Source: a virus
Virus record (IMG/VR): IMGVR_UViG_3300036864_000038
Location: 1-41,777 of that record
Reading direction: 5' to 3' (one strand)
DNA length: 41,777 nt
Position numbers and translations under genes: made by a program. The notes under the pieces are model-generated. The model made no database searches and was not told the origin of the DNA. It saw only the letters and a program-made list of their open reading frames with translations. This document shows positions 5,939 through 15,711 of this stretch, piece by piece (the first letter of the stretch is position 1; every line of letters begins with the position of its first letter).

Positions 5939-8900
5939 TTGGAGTTCCATAGAGTTGATCAAATCGCTTCTGCCATTCCGGGTCGAGCGGCGGCAGCGGT
6001 GACGGTTTGATGAAGATGTTCGGTCCCTTCCTCTGGTCGCCGTACTTCTGGTCGAAATAATCCTGCATCGCCTTGGGCGGCGGCGCAGAACGAGGACCCG
6101 CACCCTTTGGGTAGTCCGGCGGCCGGGTGCCCCACGCCGGTTTTTCGGGCTGCGGTGCACGCGGTGTGCGCAGGCTTGGCGGGCTTAAAGATATTCCAGA
6201 GTAGTTGTACTTCTTCTGCACTTCCGGGTGGCTGTACGGCATCCACCATTGCTGCGTGTTTTGGTCGGTCAACTCCAGCACGGTGTCCTGCTGCACGGCA
6301 TCAAGATTGTGCCACCAGATGATGAATTTTCCCTTGGTGTCAGCGTGAGCGTAAGGCGCGAATTTCATCTGCTCGGGCAACTCCATCTGCGAGAGCATGT
6401 AGGATTGTGTTTTGTTGTCCTGCACCGCTCCGAAGCGTTCCATACGCAAGTCGCTTTCGTATTGCTGCTGCGGCTCGCGCGGTTCCGGCTTTGGCTTTGC
6501 CTTGTCCGCCCGCATGATCTGCAACCCCTGTTGCGAGGCAGCGATCATACGAAAAATGTGCTGGTCGATGAGATTGCGCTTGTCCTTTTCGTTCATGTCT
6601 GGATTTCGCATGATGTCATTGACCATCTGCGCGTTGGCTCGTAGCGCCCCATAGTATTCCCGCACCTTGGTAATGTTTTTAGTCGCTCGCAGAATTTCTT
6701 GATCCTCGGTCTTGTCAGGTCGTCTGCCCAACTCGCGAATCGAGCGCGTTAGCTGCTCTTGTTTGAAGTAAGCGGAATAGAAATCGCTGATCGACTGCGA
6801 GAGCGTAGACGGGTATCGCGTGGTGAATGCGCGGATGACAGGCCAATCAGCGGTGGTCCATTCCGGGCCAACAGATTGCGGCAGCACTCCTGCTTTTCGC
6901 AGGCCCCAATCGGTCAGTTGGAGGACATTGTATCCCATCGTTCCGGTCCAGTTGCGCACCCAATGCTCAACCGCGATCGGCGTGAGTTCCGGGTCATCGA
7001 CCAAAGGTTCAAGCTTGCGGTCGAACACCTTGGCGAGTTGCTTGGCGAGTTCCGTGGTGTATTCCGTGTAGCGCAACTCGGGAACAAGTTGTTCGAGTGA
7101 CCTTGATACGATCGGCCGATCAAAATAAAAGCTATAGTTCGACTGGATTTCGAGTTGCGGGCTCATGAACGTCGGCATGAGGTTCGGTAACAGTGCGCGC
7201 GTGAGTGATTTGACAAAATCCTTGGTCGCGTTCGGGTTGTCGTCAAGGAATTTTTCCGCCATGCGCTCGGGCAATGAACCATAGATCACGCCAAGCTCGA
7301 AGGGTTTTGGGACAAGGATCGGTTTACCGTAGTCTGCCTGTATGCGACCGGATGGCAACGTGCGAATGGGTAACGAGTGTTTGAGTGTCGCCGCCTCTCG
7401 CTCCGTGATGTCGCGCCAGTCGGGATTGACCCACATCGGCCAGTAGATATCCTTCTGCCAGCGCGGCATTTCCTTGTAGCGCGGATCATTGTGATTGATC
7501 GCCCAGAGCGCCAGCGACGGCATCGTAATTCCACCGACCAGCGCGGTCGTCACTGCTCCTGGTCGTGCTGCTAAAGCCCTCACAAAACGGTCAGGCCCCT
7601 CCATCTGCGCGTTCGAAAAGGCGGCCACGCGATTAAGATGCTGGACAACCGAACCCATGCGCGCGAAGTCGATCGTCATTTCGCGCGCGACGAACGCGGC
7701 ATCCATCGGATCGTAGCCCATTTGACGCGCGCGCATGTAGCCGCCTACGCGCGTTGCGTTTTCGCCAAGATTGGAAAGTGCGCGCAACGCTTCAATCGGG
7801 TGCCGAACAACTCCCGGTAGCTGTAGCTTGTCAGATGTCGTTTTGACCAACCTGTTCCGTAAAATTTTGAGATATTGCTGGTCGATCGACACCATCGAGG
7901 AGTTGGCGCCACCCGCGCGCATCCACTCTAAGTACATTGGACCGTTATGCAGAATTTGGCTTAATCCCAACTGCGCGTCATAGAATGGCCGGTAGACGCC
8001 CGGCATGGTCGCGAGCGGCATAAATTGATCGCGGATCAAGTTACGGATCGAAAATCCAGGATCGAGCGTCACGCCCGCTCGCAACAGGCGAGCCGGCGCA
8101 CCGAGCCATTGCTCTATCGCGTTGGCCGAGAACCCGTCGAGCTGCTGCCATGCCTTGGCGATTTCCGGGTCCACCAGCATGGCGCGGCGCTTGCCGTTGA
8201 TGCGAAACTCGATCGTGTTACCGCCTTGTGAACTGGTCGGGCGGAAGATCGTGAACGCGCCGGGTTGGGTGGTTTCGATGTCGTACTGCTTGAGAAAATT
8301 CTGTGTCTCGGCTTCGGCCAGCTGAATGGCTTTCACTGGCTGCTGCACCACCTCGCCGACCGTTTTTGTCTCGTCCATTTCAACAAGGCGGTAGAGCGCC
8401 TGAGCTGCGCGGTTGCGTTCGGCAATATGGATGAAGGCGTACGTATTGCGGATCACACTTTCCAAAGGGTCGAGGATTTCTAGGTCTGAACCGAGCATTT
8501 TCTTGACGGGATTTTGACTACCCTTGCCCGGAGCGGCGCCGCCCAATCTGTCGTCTATCAATCGGTAAAACGGCAGATAATCCTGGTTCGCGGCCTTGAT
8601 CGCCTCGAACTCTTCCGGCGTGAGCATGCCCGAGTCGCGGATCATCTTAAGAAGCGCTTCGTTGTAGGTTGTCAAATCTTTCTGGAACTTCATGACATTT
8701 TGCGCGAGAGGCGTGCCAGCCGTTTCAACGTCGGCCACGACCTTCTGCGCTGCGGCAAGGTCGATACCAGTTTCTTTACCCTGTGCGGCCTTCTCAATCG
8801 CCCGTTTGGCGAGCGCGTAGCGCATCGCGCCTTTCATGTCCTGCTCGACGGGCTCAACAATGGCCTTCAAGCTCGGGCCAGTTATCTTGCCCGTGCCAAA

Positions 8901-9635
8901 ATCATACGTGCCGTGTTCCAGAAAATGTTCGGCGCGGCCGGGATTGCCCTGCATCAGGCGGACAAGTTTGAACGGACTTTCCTCGGCCAGCAGCGCCGGT
9001 TCGTTGGCACCCGCCCATTCTCCGGTCACGAACTTTTCCGCACGGTTGAGCGCGTGGAACTTGTCTTTGACCATTGAATAGAAGCGGTCAAAGCCGGTCG
9101 TCAGTTCACCGGGCGTACGTTTAGGATGAGGCACGATGCGCGAGTACACTGGATCGTTGGGCGGCACATTGCGAATAATGTCGTCCACGCCCTTGGGCAC
9201 AGGCGTCCGGCCCGCGGCCGGTGCTCCACCAAACGCGCGCCCTCGCGCCATCGGGCTCATCCAACCGGCAGCCTCCGTTGAGCGCTCTATGAGTTCTTGG
9301 CTGGTGCGGCCGGTCTGCGGGTCCGTTACCGGCACCTCGCCCTGGTACACTTGGCCGTACAGTTTCAACGCGCGACCGGCGGATTGGGCCAGCTCGCCAA
9401 AAATGGAACGAGCGCCCAGGCTGGATGACACATCGGCGCCTGATACTTCCTTGGGCGGACTTTGTTGCGCGCGGAACCCAAGTAGATTGTCCGGGTCGCG
9501 CAGCAGTTTACCGACAAACTCCTCACGCGGTACTTCAACGCCGCTGGTCTGATAGAGTTCGTCGATCAGCTTTTGGCGGTCTTGGCCGCGGAGATCGGGA
9601 TTATCGCGTAGATACGCCTCAAGCGGAGAGGTCAT
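5919..9635 (-). CDS. Large LPD38-type polyvalent protein, probable ejected internal virion protein
   Basis: At 1238 residues this is the largest gene. Residues about 715-960 resemble the phage domain LPD38 (motifs KPFELGVIYGSLPERMAEKF, HWVRNWTGTMGYNVLQLTDW, RYPSTLSQSISDFYSAYF), found in very large phage proteins thought to be carried in the virion and delivered with DNA. A hydrophobic stretch at about 690-712 could insert into membrane. The rest is helical and charged, with a proline-rich C-terminus after residue 1150. It follows two other internal-type proteins and precedes the fibres, the position of the large ejection proteins of podoviruses. No protease or lytic motif is visible. Confidence 0.75.
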   Translation of the reverse strand: MTSPLEAYLRDNPDLRGQDRQKLIDELYQTSGVEVPREEFVGKLLRDPDNLLGFRAQQSPPKEVSGADVSSSLGARSIFGELAQSAGRALKLYGQVYQGEVPVTDPQTGRTSQELIERSTEAAGWMSPMARGRAFGGAPAAGRTPVPKGVDDIIRNVPPNDPVYSRIVPHPKRTPGELTTGFDRFYSMVKDKFHALNRAEKFVTGEWAGANEPALLAEESPFKLVRLMQGNPGRAEHFLEHGTYDFGTGKITGPSLKAIVEPVEQDMKGAMRYALAKRAIEKAAQGKETGIDLAAAQKVVADVETAGTPLAQNVMKFQKDLTTYNEALLKMIRDSGMLTPEEFEAIKAANQDYLPFYRLIDDRLGGAAPGKGSQNPVKKMLGSDLEILDPLESVIRNTYAFIHIAERNRAAQALYRLVEMDETKTVGEVVQQPVKAIQLAEAETQNFLKQYDIETTQPGAFTIFRPTSSQGGNTIEFRINGKRRAMLVDPEIAKAWQQLDGFSANAIEQWLGAPARLLRAGVTLDPGFSIRNLIRDQFMPLATMPGVYRPFYDAQLGLSQILHNGPMYLEWMRAGGANSSMVSIDQQYLKILRNRLVKTTSDKLQLPGVVRHPIEALRALSNLGENATRVGGYMRARQMGYDPMDAAFVAREMTIDFARMGSVVQHLNRVAAFSNAQMEGPDRFVRALAARPGAVTTALVGGITMPSLALWAINHNDPRYKEMPRWQKDIYWPMWVNPDWRDITEREAATLKHSLPIRTLPSGRIQADYGKPILVPKPFELGVIYGSLPERMAEKFLDDNPNATKDFVKSLTRALLPNLMPTFMSPQLEIQSNYSFYFDRPIVSRSLEQLVPELRYTEYTTELAKQLAKVFDRKLEPLVDDPELTPIAVEHWVRNWTGTMGYNVLQLTDWGLRKAGVLPQSVGPEWTTADWPVIRAFTTRYPSTLSQSISDFYSAYFKQEQLTRSIRELGRRPDKTEDQEILRATKNITKVREYYGALRANAQMVNDIMRNPDMNEKDKRNLIDQHIFRMIAASQQGLQIMRADKAKPKPEPREPQQQYESDLRMERFGAVQDNKTQSYMLSQMELPEQMKFAPYAHADTKGKFIIWWHNLDAVQQDTVLELTDQNTQQWWMPYSHPEVQKKYNYSGISLSPPSLRTPRAPQPEKPAWGTRPPDYPKGAGPRSAPPPKAMQDYFDQKYGDQRKGPNIFIKPSPLPPLDPEWQKRFDQLYGTPNAAPQR

Positions 9636-10294
9636 TGCATATACGGTTTGATCGGCGGCACGCCGCCTTGAGAGCTTGCGGGATCGTGCGGTCCGCCAGC
9701 TTCGTCAAATCCCTCATTGCTTAAGCCTGGCTGCACGACCCCAGATTGGGGCTGCTTCGGCATCCTGGCCTCAATCTGCTTGATCTGGCCGTCGAGCGTA
9801 GCGGTGGCCTTTTCCGCCTCGGCCTGCTGTTTGGTCATCTGGTCGTAGATTTGGCCGAACGTGGTGAACTGCTGCGGGTCCATCGCCATGTTGGAAATCG
9901 TCTGATCGCCCCACTCGGACGCCGCCTGTTGAATTTCCGCCATCTTCTGATCAATCGGTGCCTTGGGGTTCGACCAGATGGCCCCGTAGGTTTGCAGACG
10001 CAGCGCATTATCGCGCAACGCCTCACGGGTGGCCTGTTCCCACATCTTGCGGGCTTTCATGCCCGAGCCGTCCGCCTTCTTGTTCATCGCCCCGGTGATC
10101 ATGCCGCCGAAACTTAGCTGCGCCTGCGACATGACGCTTCGTATTTGCTGCGGTGCGAGAGCGGCGATCATGTGCGAGTGTCGCAGCCAGTCGGTCAGCG
10201 AGGCTTGGATGGCGCCGCCCTGTTGCTTGGGTTGCGCGGGCTGTTGCTCGCCGCCGCCGTTGAGCACGGACATGGCATTATCGGAAATCGGCAT
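9632..10294 (-). CDS. Probable internal virion protein (220 aa)
   Basis: The protein is glutamine-, methionine- and alanine-rich and almost wholly helical, with a coiled-coil segment around residues 150-176 (QMTKQQAEAEKATATLDGQI) and a disordered Gly/Pro tail. It overlaps the giant LPD38 gene by ATGA, and GGAGGG precedes its start. In podoviruses, three consecutive genes of this kind encode proteins ejected into the host. By position this would be the middle member. Confidence 0.6.
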   Translation of the reverse strand: MPISDNAMSVLNGGGEQQPAQPKQQGGAIQASLTDWLRHSHMIAALAPQQIRSVMSQAQLSFGGMITGAMNKKADGSGMKARKMWEQATREALRDNALRLQTYGAIWSNPKAPIDQKMAEIQQAASEWGDQTISNMAMDPQQFTTFGQIYDQMTKQQAEAEKATATLDGQIKQIEARMPKQPQSGVVQPGLSNEGFDEAGGPHDPASSQGGVPPIKPYMQ

Positions 10295-11563
10295 TTAACC
10301 CTCCAGTGACACCGGGAAATCGCCGCCGTAGTCGCCACCACCATAGTCATATTGCTGCTGGCTGGCATAATCGGCCTCGGACGGCTGTTGCTGACCGGGG
10401 AACCCGCTGTTGCCGCTTAAACCACCGCCGCTGAATGGCATTTTCAGGATCGAGCCGAGTGCCTGGCTGAGTGAATTGCGGTAGGACGTGTCCGCCTGCA
10501 ACTCGATCTGCGCCTGCTGGTTGAACAAACTGCCAGCCTGACCAAGGGCTTGCAGTCCAGAAGTCAATTCTTGGTTCAGCGCCTGCGCCATCGAGGCGGT
10601 GGCTTGTGTATAGGCCAGATTTTCGGCCTGGATACGGTCGGTCGAATTATAGCGCCCGGACGAGGCGTACATCTGACGTATTTTGTTAAGAGTTCCCTGT
10701 AAGCCCAACTGTATCTGAGCCATCATGGGCGCGTTGAGGATACCCTGATTGTAGTTTGAGAGCAGTAGATTGCCCTGATCGAGCAATCCTTGCGCCGCGG
10801 CCCCACCACGAGCCAAAGAGGGCGGGCTGGGCTTGCCCATCCCCATCTGCATGAGACTATTGAGCAGTTGACCCGGATTAAACTGTCCCATGCCTCCCTT
10901 GCCAGCCGCGGCGGCCTGCTGTGCGGCCCCGCGCCCGCCACCAAGGCCCTGTTGCTGTTGGCCCGCCGGCCCGCCCTGCATGGCCTCGGATACGGGGTCG
11001 GTGCCGGTCTGAGAGGGCTGCGCAACCTGCTGCTCGCCGAACTGACCGGATTGCATGTCCGCGATGTCGCTTGAATTCTCCGGCGTCAACGTCGATTGCG
11101 ACCAGTCCCCGCTGACCGGGTAATCCGCCTGGTAGCCCCCAAACTCTCCGCTGACCGGGCTGAACTCGGAGCCCACTTGGTCGAACGCGACTTGTGAGAA
11201 CTCGCTCGATCCCGTGAGGTCGCTGCCTTGGAAGCTATCGCCGATCGCGGCCTGATCGAACGCCCCCGATGTAAGGTCAGACCCGCCGAACGCCGCATCG
11301 GCCCCGGCACCCTCAAAGCCGCCGCCGAAAGTCAATGCCGCGTCGGCGCCCAAAGCCTCGGCCGCGCCCAGTCCACTGAATACCGCCTCGCTGCCGAACA
11401 GGCCGGCCTCGGCCGCGCCCAAGCCCCCAAACACAGCCTCACCGCCAAGAGCGCCCGCCGCCGCGGCGCCGCCCTCAAACGCGATCCCGGCGCCAATGCC
11501 TTCGGCGATGCCGGCGCCGATGCCAGCTTCAACTCCTAACCCGATGCCAGCGGAAATGCCCAT
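10295..11563 (-). CDS. Gly/Ala-rich probable internal virion protein
   Basis: The first 90 residues are a hydrophobic Gly/Ala array (GIGLGVEAGIGAGIAEGIGA and similar) with regular glycine spacing typical of glycine-zipper, membrane-active segments. Residues about 90-230 are low-complexity Ser/Gln/Gly. Residues 230-380 are helical (GNLLLSNYNQGILNAPMMAQ, YTQATASMAQALNQELTSGL), and the tail is Gly/Tyr-rich. It probably forms part of an ejected channel with the two following genes. The role is inferred from composition and position only. Confidence 0.6.
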   Translation of the reverse strand: MGISAGIGLGVEAGIGAGIAEGIGAGIAFEGGAAAAGALGGEAVFGGLGAAEAGLFGSEAVFSGLGAAEALGADAALTFGGGFEGAGADAAFGGSDLTSGAFDQAAIGDSFQGSDLTGSSEFSQVAFDQVGSEFSPVSGEFGGYQADYPVSGDWSQSTLTPENSSDIADMQSGQFGEQQVAQPSQTGTDPVSEAMQGGPAGQQQQGLGGGRGAAQQAAAAGKGGMGQFNPGQLLNSLMQMGMGKPSPPSLARGGAAAQGLLDQGNLLLSNYNQGILNAPMMAQIQLGLQGTLNKIRQMYASSGRYNSTDRIQAENLAYTQATASMAQALNQELTSGLQALGQAGSLFNQQAQIELQADTSYRNSLSQALGSILKMPFSGGGLSGNSGFPGQQQPSEADYASQQQYDYGGGDYGGDFPVSLEG

Positions 11564-11569
11564 TGCGGC

Positions 11570-12079
11570 CTAACCCAATCGCTTCATGTAGATGGCCTCT
11601 ATAGGAACATACCCGAGTTCTTCAAACAAGGCACCATGATCGGACTTGAACTTGGTCCGCAGCGTTGAGAACTTAACGCCCATGCCTGTGAGCACTTGTT
11701 CGGCGGTTCGCAAAATCTCCTTAAAAATTCCCCGCCCGCGATATTCCGGCAAAACGTAGTGAATGTCCTCCAACGCAAACAGCACGGTTTGGTAGTGCAT
11801 GTGGGGCGAGACAAAAATGATGATGTAGCCCACGAGCTTTTCTCCTTCGCGGGCGCTCACGACCACGATTTTCTTATGTTCCAACAAATAAAAATACCGC
11901 TTAATATCGGGATCGAGCTTGAGGATGTCCTTGTGATCGGCAATTTCTGTCCAGTGATCCGCAAATGCGTCGTGGATTTCCTTGTTGTTTTCGGCCTGCT
12001 GTTTCACATCGGTGAAAAATTCGATGATGCGCTCGGGCGGCACTTGCCGGTAGGTGATAGTGTCTGTTTTCGCGTCCAT
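11570..12079 (-). CDS. GNAT-family N-acetyltransferase
   Basis: The 169-residue protein shows the GNAT fold: a strand ending VVSAREGEKLVGYIIIFVSP, the strand EDIHYVLPEY, and the acetyl-CoA pyrophosphate loop YRGRGIFKEIL matching R/Q-x-x-G-x-G/A at about residues 114-119. It ends with the usual FEELGYVPIEAIYMKRL. AAAAGGA lies 7 nt before the ATG. Acetyltransferases of this type are common in podovirus tail regions; the substrate is unknown, and it could modify a host or virion protein. It is not an antibiotic-resistance family that I recognise. Confidence 0.85.
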   Translation of the reverse strand: MDAKTDTITYRQVPPERIIEFFTDVKQQAENNKEIHDAFADHWTEIADHKDILKLDPDIKRYFYLLEHKKIVVVSAREGEKLVGYIIIFVSPHMHYQTVLFALEDIHYVLPEYRGRGIFKEILRTAEQVLTGMGVKFSTLRTKFKSDHGALFEELGYVPIEAIYMKRLG

Positions 12080-12201
12080 TGAATTGTCCTTTTCATGCTG
12101 CGCAGAAATATCACATACCAGTCCAAGATCGGATCGATCCGGCTTGGAACTGGCGGCTCCAACGCACGCTCACAAAATTTCTGATATTGCTGTGGTGTCA
12201 T
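12004..12201 (-). CDS. Small hypothetical protein overlapping the acetyltransferase start
   Basis: The ATG at 12201 overlaps the stop of the upstream gene (TGATG). The first 40 residues (MTPQQYQKFCERALEPPVPS and on) have normal protein composition and fill a 121-bp gap that would otherwise be non-coding. The last 25 residues overlap the acetyltransferase start and look like an out-of-frame shadow. The 76-base overlap is unusual, so either a short real protein runs into its neighbour or the annotated end is wrong. Function unknown. Confidence 0.45.
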   Translation of the reverse strand: MTPQQYQKFCERALEPPVPSRIDPILDWYVIFLRSMKRTIQWTRKQTLSPTGKCRPSASSNFSPM

Positions 12202-12551
12202 CAGACGCCCAACACTTGGTCGAGAATTTCATGCTCGGCTGAGTGGTTTTCCAACCAACTGAACAATTCCTTCGGGTCGTCCCAATTGACTTGCGTGAGG
12301 TCGACGCCCGTGATGCCCGTGGCATCGCGCAGCGCCAGGTGCATATCGTAGTGACCGGCCAGCCAAAGACTGCGTTGGTACGGTGCCTCGTCCCAACTCG
12401 TGATGTCGTATTCCGGGACAATCACTGGACTGGAAAGATTGCGCGCCTTGAGATTGAGTGCGACGTGATCGTAATAATGCTCGCTCCTCCACAGCCCGAA
12501 CCCTTCCTGGTCGCCTGGGATAAAGTCGGTGTGGACAAACAGCGTGGTCAT
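12201..12551 (-). CDS. Hypothetical protein (116 aa)
   Basis: The protein is acidic, soluble and rich in aromatic residues (FGLWRSEHYYDHVALNLKAR, VNWDDPKELFSWLENHSAEH). It has mixed alpha/beta character, no signal peptide and no recognisable motif. It is coupled to both neighbours (ATGA upstream, TGATG downstream) in the interval between the tail tube-like gene and the acetyltransferase. Function unknown. Confidence 0.65.
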   Translation of the reverse strand: MTTLFVHTDFIPGDQEGFGLWRSEHYYDHVALNLKARNLSSPVIVPEYDITSWDEAPYQRSLWLAGHYDMHLALRDATGITGVDLTQVNWDDPKELFSWLENHSAEHEILDQVLGV

Positions 12552-12955
12552 TCCGGCTCCCGCTGCATGCCAGCGTAATCCATGCTCTCGTCGCCAAGGT
12601 GAACTTGCATTTCTCGCGCGCGCTTGCCTGCGATGTCGCGCGACATTTCCTTGTTCTTACCCTGTTGCTCGTGCCACCCGGCAATCTGCTTCTCTCGGTT
12701 CTGCATCGCTGGCCGGTTTTTGCGCCAGTCCATGTAAACATCCCACATGTGCGAGAAGAATTTGCGTGCCGCCACCATGTCCTCCTCTGACGGGTCGTAC
12801 TCCTCTTGCTTCTTTTCGCCGCCCGCGACCATCTTGCGGGCGTTTTGCGGATTGAACCCTAAGCCGCGCGCCTTTTCGTTTGCCTCCTTGATCCACGCTG
12901 GTATCTCGTCGGCCGATGGCGGCGGCGGCAAATCTACTTCTGGGTCATCACTCAT
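12548..12955 (-). CDS. Hypothetical acidic helical protein (135 aa)
   Basis: The N-terminus is acidic and proline-rich (DDPEVDLPPPPSADEIPAW). The remainder is charged helix with a tryptophan-rich centre (FFSHMWDVYMDWRKNRPAMQ) and a long basic/acidic helix after it. It overlaps the upstream 682-residue virion gene by ATGA. The composition suggests a virion-associated or assembly protein, but nothing more specific can be said. Confidence 0.65.
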   Translation of the reverse strand: MSDDPEVDLPPPPSADEIPAWIKEANEKARGLGFNPQNARKMVAGGEKKQEEYDPSEEDMVAARKFFSHMWDVYMDWRKNRPAMQNREKQIAGWHEQQGKNKEMSRDIAGKRAREMQVHLGDESMDYAGMQREPE

Positions 12956-15000
12956 GCCGCGTTCCTCGATTTCATCAGCGGACCGTGCTCATATTGTAGA
13001 ATAAGATTGTTGAAATGATAACCCTTGAACGAGCCATGCACACTCGCCCCGAGATAGAGCCCGGACTGGTCGCTGAGCGCGGTTTCATAAGAAATATATC
13101 CGCCCACCAACCAACTGATAATATCGCCCAGCGCGTTGGTGAAGTTAATGGCCTGGTTGAGACTGTTGACGAACTGAATGGTTTGCCCGGCCTGGAACGA
13201 GAAAGCACGCGATCCGTTCTCTGAATCGACCGTAACATTGACGGTATTTGGCTCCGAGGAGGACTGGCCGATCAGCATCCTCATGAGGCGCTTGTTGATC
13301 TGCGGCTCGCCGTTGTGCGCGAGCGCCGTGCGGATCAGCACGTCCACCTCTACGCTGGTGTCAGCAATGATTTCCTTGATCGTCGCCCCGTCGTCGGAAA
13401 ATATTTTTTCTCGTCCGGCCAAATGTGCGGACACGATACCCGTAATCGTGTCGCCCGCCGAGATCACTGTCCAACGCTTGTTGTAGAACGCCATGATAAG
13501 CGAGCGAGCGCCTTCATCCGGGTCGAGATAGCGCACCAATGTGAGCAATGTATGCTCGCCGTAGAAGTCAAACACATCGCTGACTGGAGGGAGACTAAAA
13601 TCCGCCTTCTCGATGATGCCGGTCATCGGGCCTGAAAGCTTCACGACCGAGGCGCCAAAGATGCCGTAGACGCCGACCTGGTTGGTGAGCACCACGGTGC
13701 GGTCATAGCTTCGAACCGACGCGGGGTAGATCGTCCCCTGATCGGAGAAAAGCGACGTAATGTTGAACTGAGTCGTGGTCCCGTTGACGGAAATCGTGCC
13801 GATCTGCTTGACCGACTGATCGCAGATGATGAACAGGAAGTTGTTGGCCGACTTTAGTTTTGTGATGTAATGCACGACGTCGGAATCGGAGAGGATTTGA
13901 CTGCCCGCGGCATTGGCTGAGTCCACATCGTCGTAGCCAGTCAACCCGGTGTAGGCCAGCTCACGCCCCGCCGACATCCACACGCGGCCCTGAAACACGT
14001 CGAGCGTGGTGGGTTTGATGGTGAACGGCCAGATCACGACGGTGGCGCTGGCGGTGGTGTCCATGACAGGGGTCAAAATCGCGGCGCGCGAGGGCGTGTC
14101 CCCGCCCGTGGGCGTGATCGTAATGGCTGGGGTTTCCTTATAACCCGAGCCCGCGTTGGTCACCGTGACGCCGACTATGCGGCCAAGCGAAACCACGGCG
14201 GTGGCAAGCGCGGTCGTCCCGCCGCCGGCCGGCGCGGCAATCGCAAGGGTCGGAACATGCAGATAGCCGTAGCCACCGTGGAGCACGGTGATGGCCAGCA
14301 CGCCGCCGCCGGTCGGTGTGCCGCCGGTAAACGAGACGGTGAGAATGTCGCTGAAAATATACCCCGTTCCAGCATTGGTCAGCGTGATCGAGGTTACGGT
14401 GTCGTCGGTCAACACGGCCGTGGCGGTGGCCCCCGAGCCCGTCCCGCCGTTGATGGACACGGTTGGCGCCGAGGCGTACCCCACCCCGCCCTGCTGGATG
14501 ACGAAGTTGGGCGAGACATTGCCCTCCTTGATGAACAGCGTTCCGTCGTAGGTGCAATATCCGGCCTGTGAGTCGGCGATCAGGATGCGCTGATCCTGCC
14601 ATTGTGTCAGATCGGGCGTTGCCGTGAACGTTCCGGCCGCCGCGAAATTGACCTTCGTGCCGTTGTTGACCTCAACCGTGTAGGCCGCGCCGGAATTGCA
14701 GAAGTAAACCAGATAGTCCTTGGCGTTGAAGTAGGCGTAGAACCGCGCGGTGATGGTCTCTCCGGTCAGCGTGGCGAGCGTTGAGCCCACCCCAGGGACC
14801 GCACGCAGGTCGTTGTTGGCGACAATGACGACGTTTTCCGCCCAAGCCAGGCGCTTGGGGTCGAGCGCGATGCGCGCGGGCTCGGTATCCATCGTCTGGA
14901 AGTCGCCGAACACCAGCCATTTTTGACGCTCGGCCTGCATGCCCTGCCGGCCGCCCTGCGATTGTGATCGATCGGTTTGTTCTTCGTCGCGCGGGGGCAT
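12952..15000 (-). CDS. Large tail protein with inserted beta-repeats, candidate tail hub/tubular protein
   Basis: The 682-residue protein begins with the kind of segment seen in podovirus tail tube/hub proteins (MDTEPARIALDPKRLAWAEN, then NDLRAVPGVGS) and has a long beta-rich C-terminal part with propeller-like strands. Residues about 168-310 are four degenerate beta-repeats of about 35 residues with the pattern GYxSAPTVSINGG...GATATAV...ITLTNAGTGY. The same repeat occurs in the two other virion genes at 15712-16593 and 16994-18205. Its place after the adaptor gene supports a tail-tube or stabilisation role comparable to T7 gp12, by position rather than by clear homology. Confidence 0.65.
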   Translation of the reverse strand: MPPRDEEQTDRSQSQGGRQGMQAERQKWLVFGDFQTMDTEPARIALDPKRLAWAENVVIVANNDLRAVPGVGSTLATLTGETITARFYAYFNAKDYLVYFCNSGAAYTVEVNNGTKVNFAAAGTFTATPDLTQWQDQRILIADSQAGYCTYDGTLFIKEGNVSPNFVIQQGGVGYASAPTVSINGGTGSGATATAVLTDDTVTSITLTNAGTGYIFSDILTVSFTGGTPTGGGVLAITVLHGGYGYLHVPTLAIAAPAGGGTTALATAVVSLGRIVGVTVTNAGSGYKETPAITITPTGGDTPSRAAILTPVMDTTASATVVIWPFTIKPTTLDVFQGRVWMSAGRELAYTGLTGYDDVDSANAAGSQILSDSDVVHYITKLKSANNFLFIICDQSVKQIGTISVNGTTTQFNITSLFSDQGTIYPASVRSYDRTVVLTNQVGVYGIFGASVVKLSGPMTGIIEKADFSLPPVSDVFDFYGEHTLLTLVRYLDPDEGARSLIMAFYNKRWTVISAGDTITGIVSAHLAGREKIFSDDGATIKEIIADTSVEVDVLIRTALAHNGEPQINKRLMRMLIGQSSSEPNTVNVTVDSENGSRAFSFQAGQTIQFVNSLNQAINFTNALGDIISWLVGGYISYETALSDQSGLYLGASVHGSFKGYHFNNLILQYEHGPLMKSRNAA

Positions 15001-15006
15001 TAGAGA

Positions 15007-15708
15007 CTATCTCCAGCCCAGGAGATAAACGGCATCAACTGACAGTCCGTTCTCCAGGAGGTTATCGACCTCGCGGCTTAGGTCCTTAACTTTCACCGTA
15101 TATTGTGATGAGCTTTTCCCACCCGACGTGCCTTCTGTGTAGCGGATAGTTGCATCGGCCATGCGCCAATCGGAATGTTCAGCCAACGCCTCCCATTCCC
15201 CTTGTGTCATCTTACCGTCGTTAGCCTTGATCCTAGCGAGCGCGGGTCGCACTTTTTGATCAGGGGTGATTTGACGACTGCCACCAGATTGGCTCTCCAT
15301 TTCAGATTTTGAGACATCAAGAATGTTTTTGTTTTTTGATTGCGACAACGGCTTTGCAAGATCGTCAATGCGGTGCTGAACGTCATCTGGGTGTTGTGGC
15401 CACTCTTTCGGAAACTGATTTTTAGGATCAGTTGCAATTTCTCCTTTCCATCGAGAATAGAGATTGGGCGGCTTTGCTGCCTCTTGCCGTTTGTTTGTAC
15501 TGGCAAGCAGTTCGTTAATTTCTTTATCGACGGCAGGATCGACTCTGCCTCCCAATCTGCGGGCACTTTTCGGACCTAACCGACCGCCTAACAGCATCGG
15601 AGCCCAAGTTAGAGGGTCAGGCGCGGTGGCCTCGCGAAACTCGCGTAGATAATCCCGCCACCCTTTTTCAGCACCGATCTGCTTTCCAGCTTCGTCGTCG
15701 ATCGGCAT
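15007..15708 (-). CDS. Hypothetical protein between adaptor and tail genes (233 aa)
   Basis: A strong GGGAGGTGA site lies just before the ATG. The protein is highly charged and mostly helical, with a predicted disordered middle (QSKNKNILDVSKSEMESQSG) and no hydrophobic segment. The coding sequence has more A+T-rich stretches in its middle third than the flanking virion genes, a possible sign of recent acquisition. The location suggests a virion or assembly role. No family recognised. Confidence 0.6.
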   Translation of the reverse strand: MPIDDEAGKQIGAEKGWRDYLREFREATAPDPLTWAPMLLGGRLGPKSARRLGGRVDPAVDKEINELLASTNKRQEAAKPPNLYSRWKGEIATDPKNQFPKEWPQHPDDVQHRIDDLAKPLSQSKNKNILDVSKSEMESQSGGSRQITPDQKVRPALARIKANDGKMTQGEWEALAEHSDWRMADATIRYTEGTSGGKSSSQYTVKVKDLSREVDNLLENGLSVDAVYLLGWR

Positions 15709-15711
15709 GTG

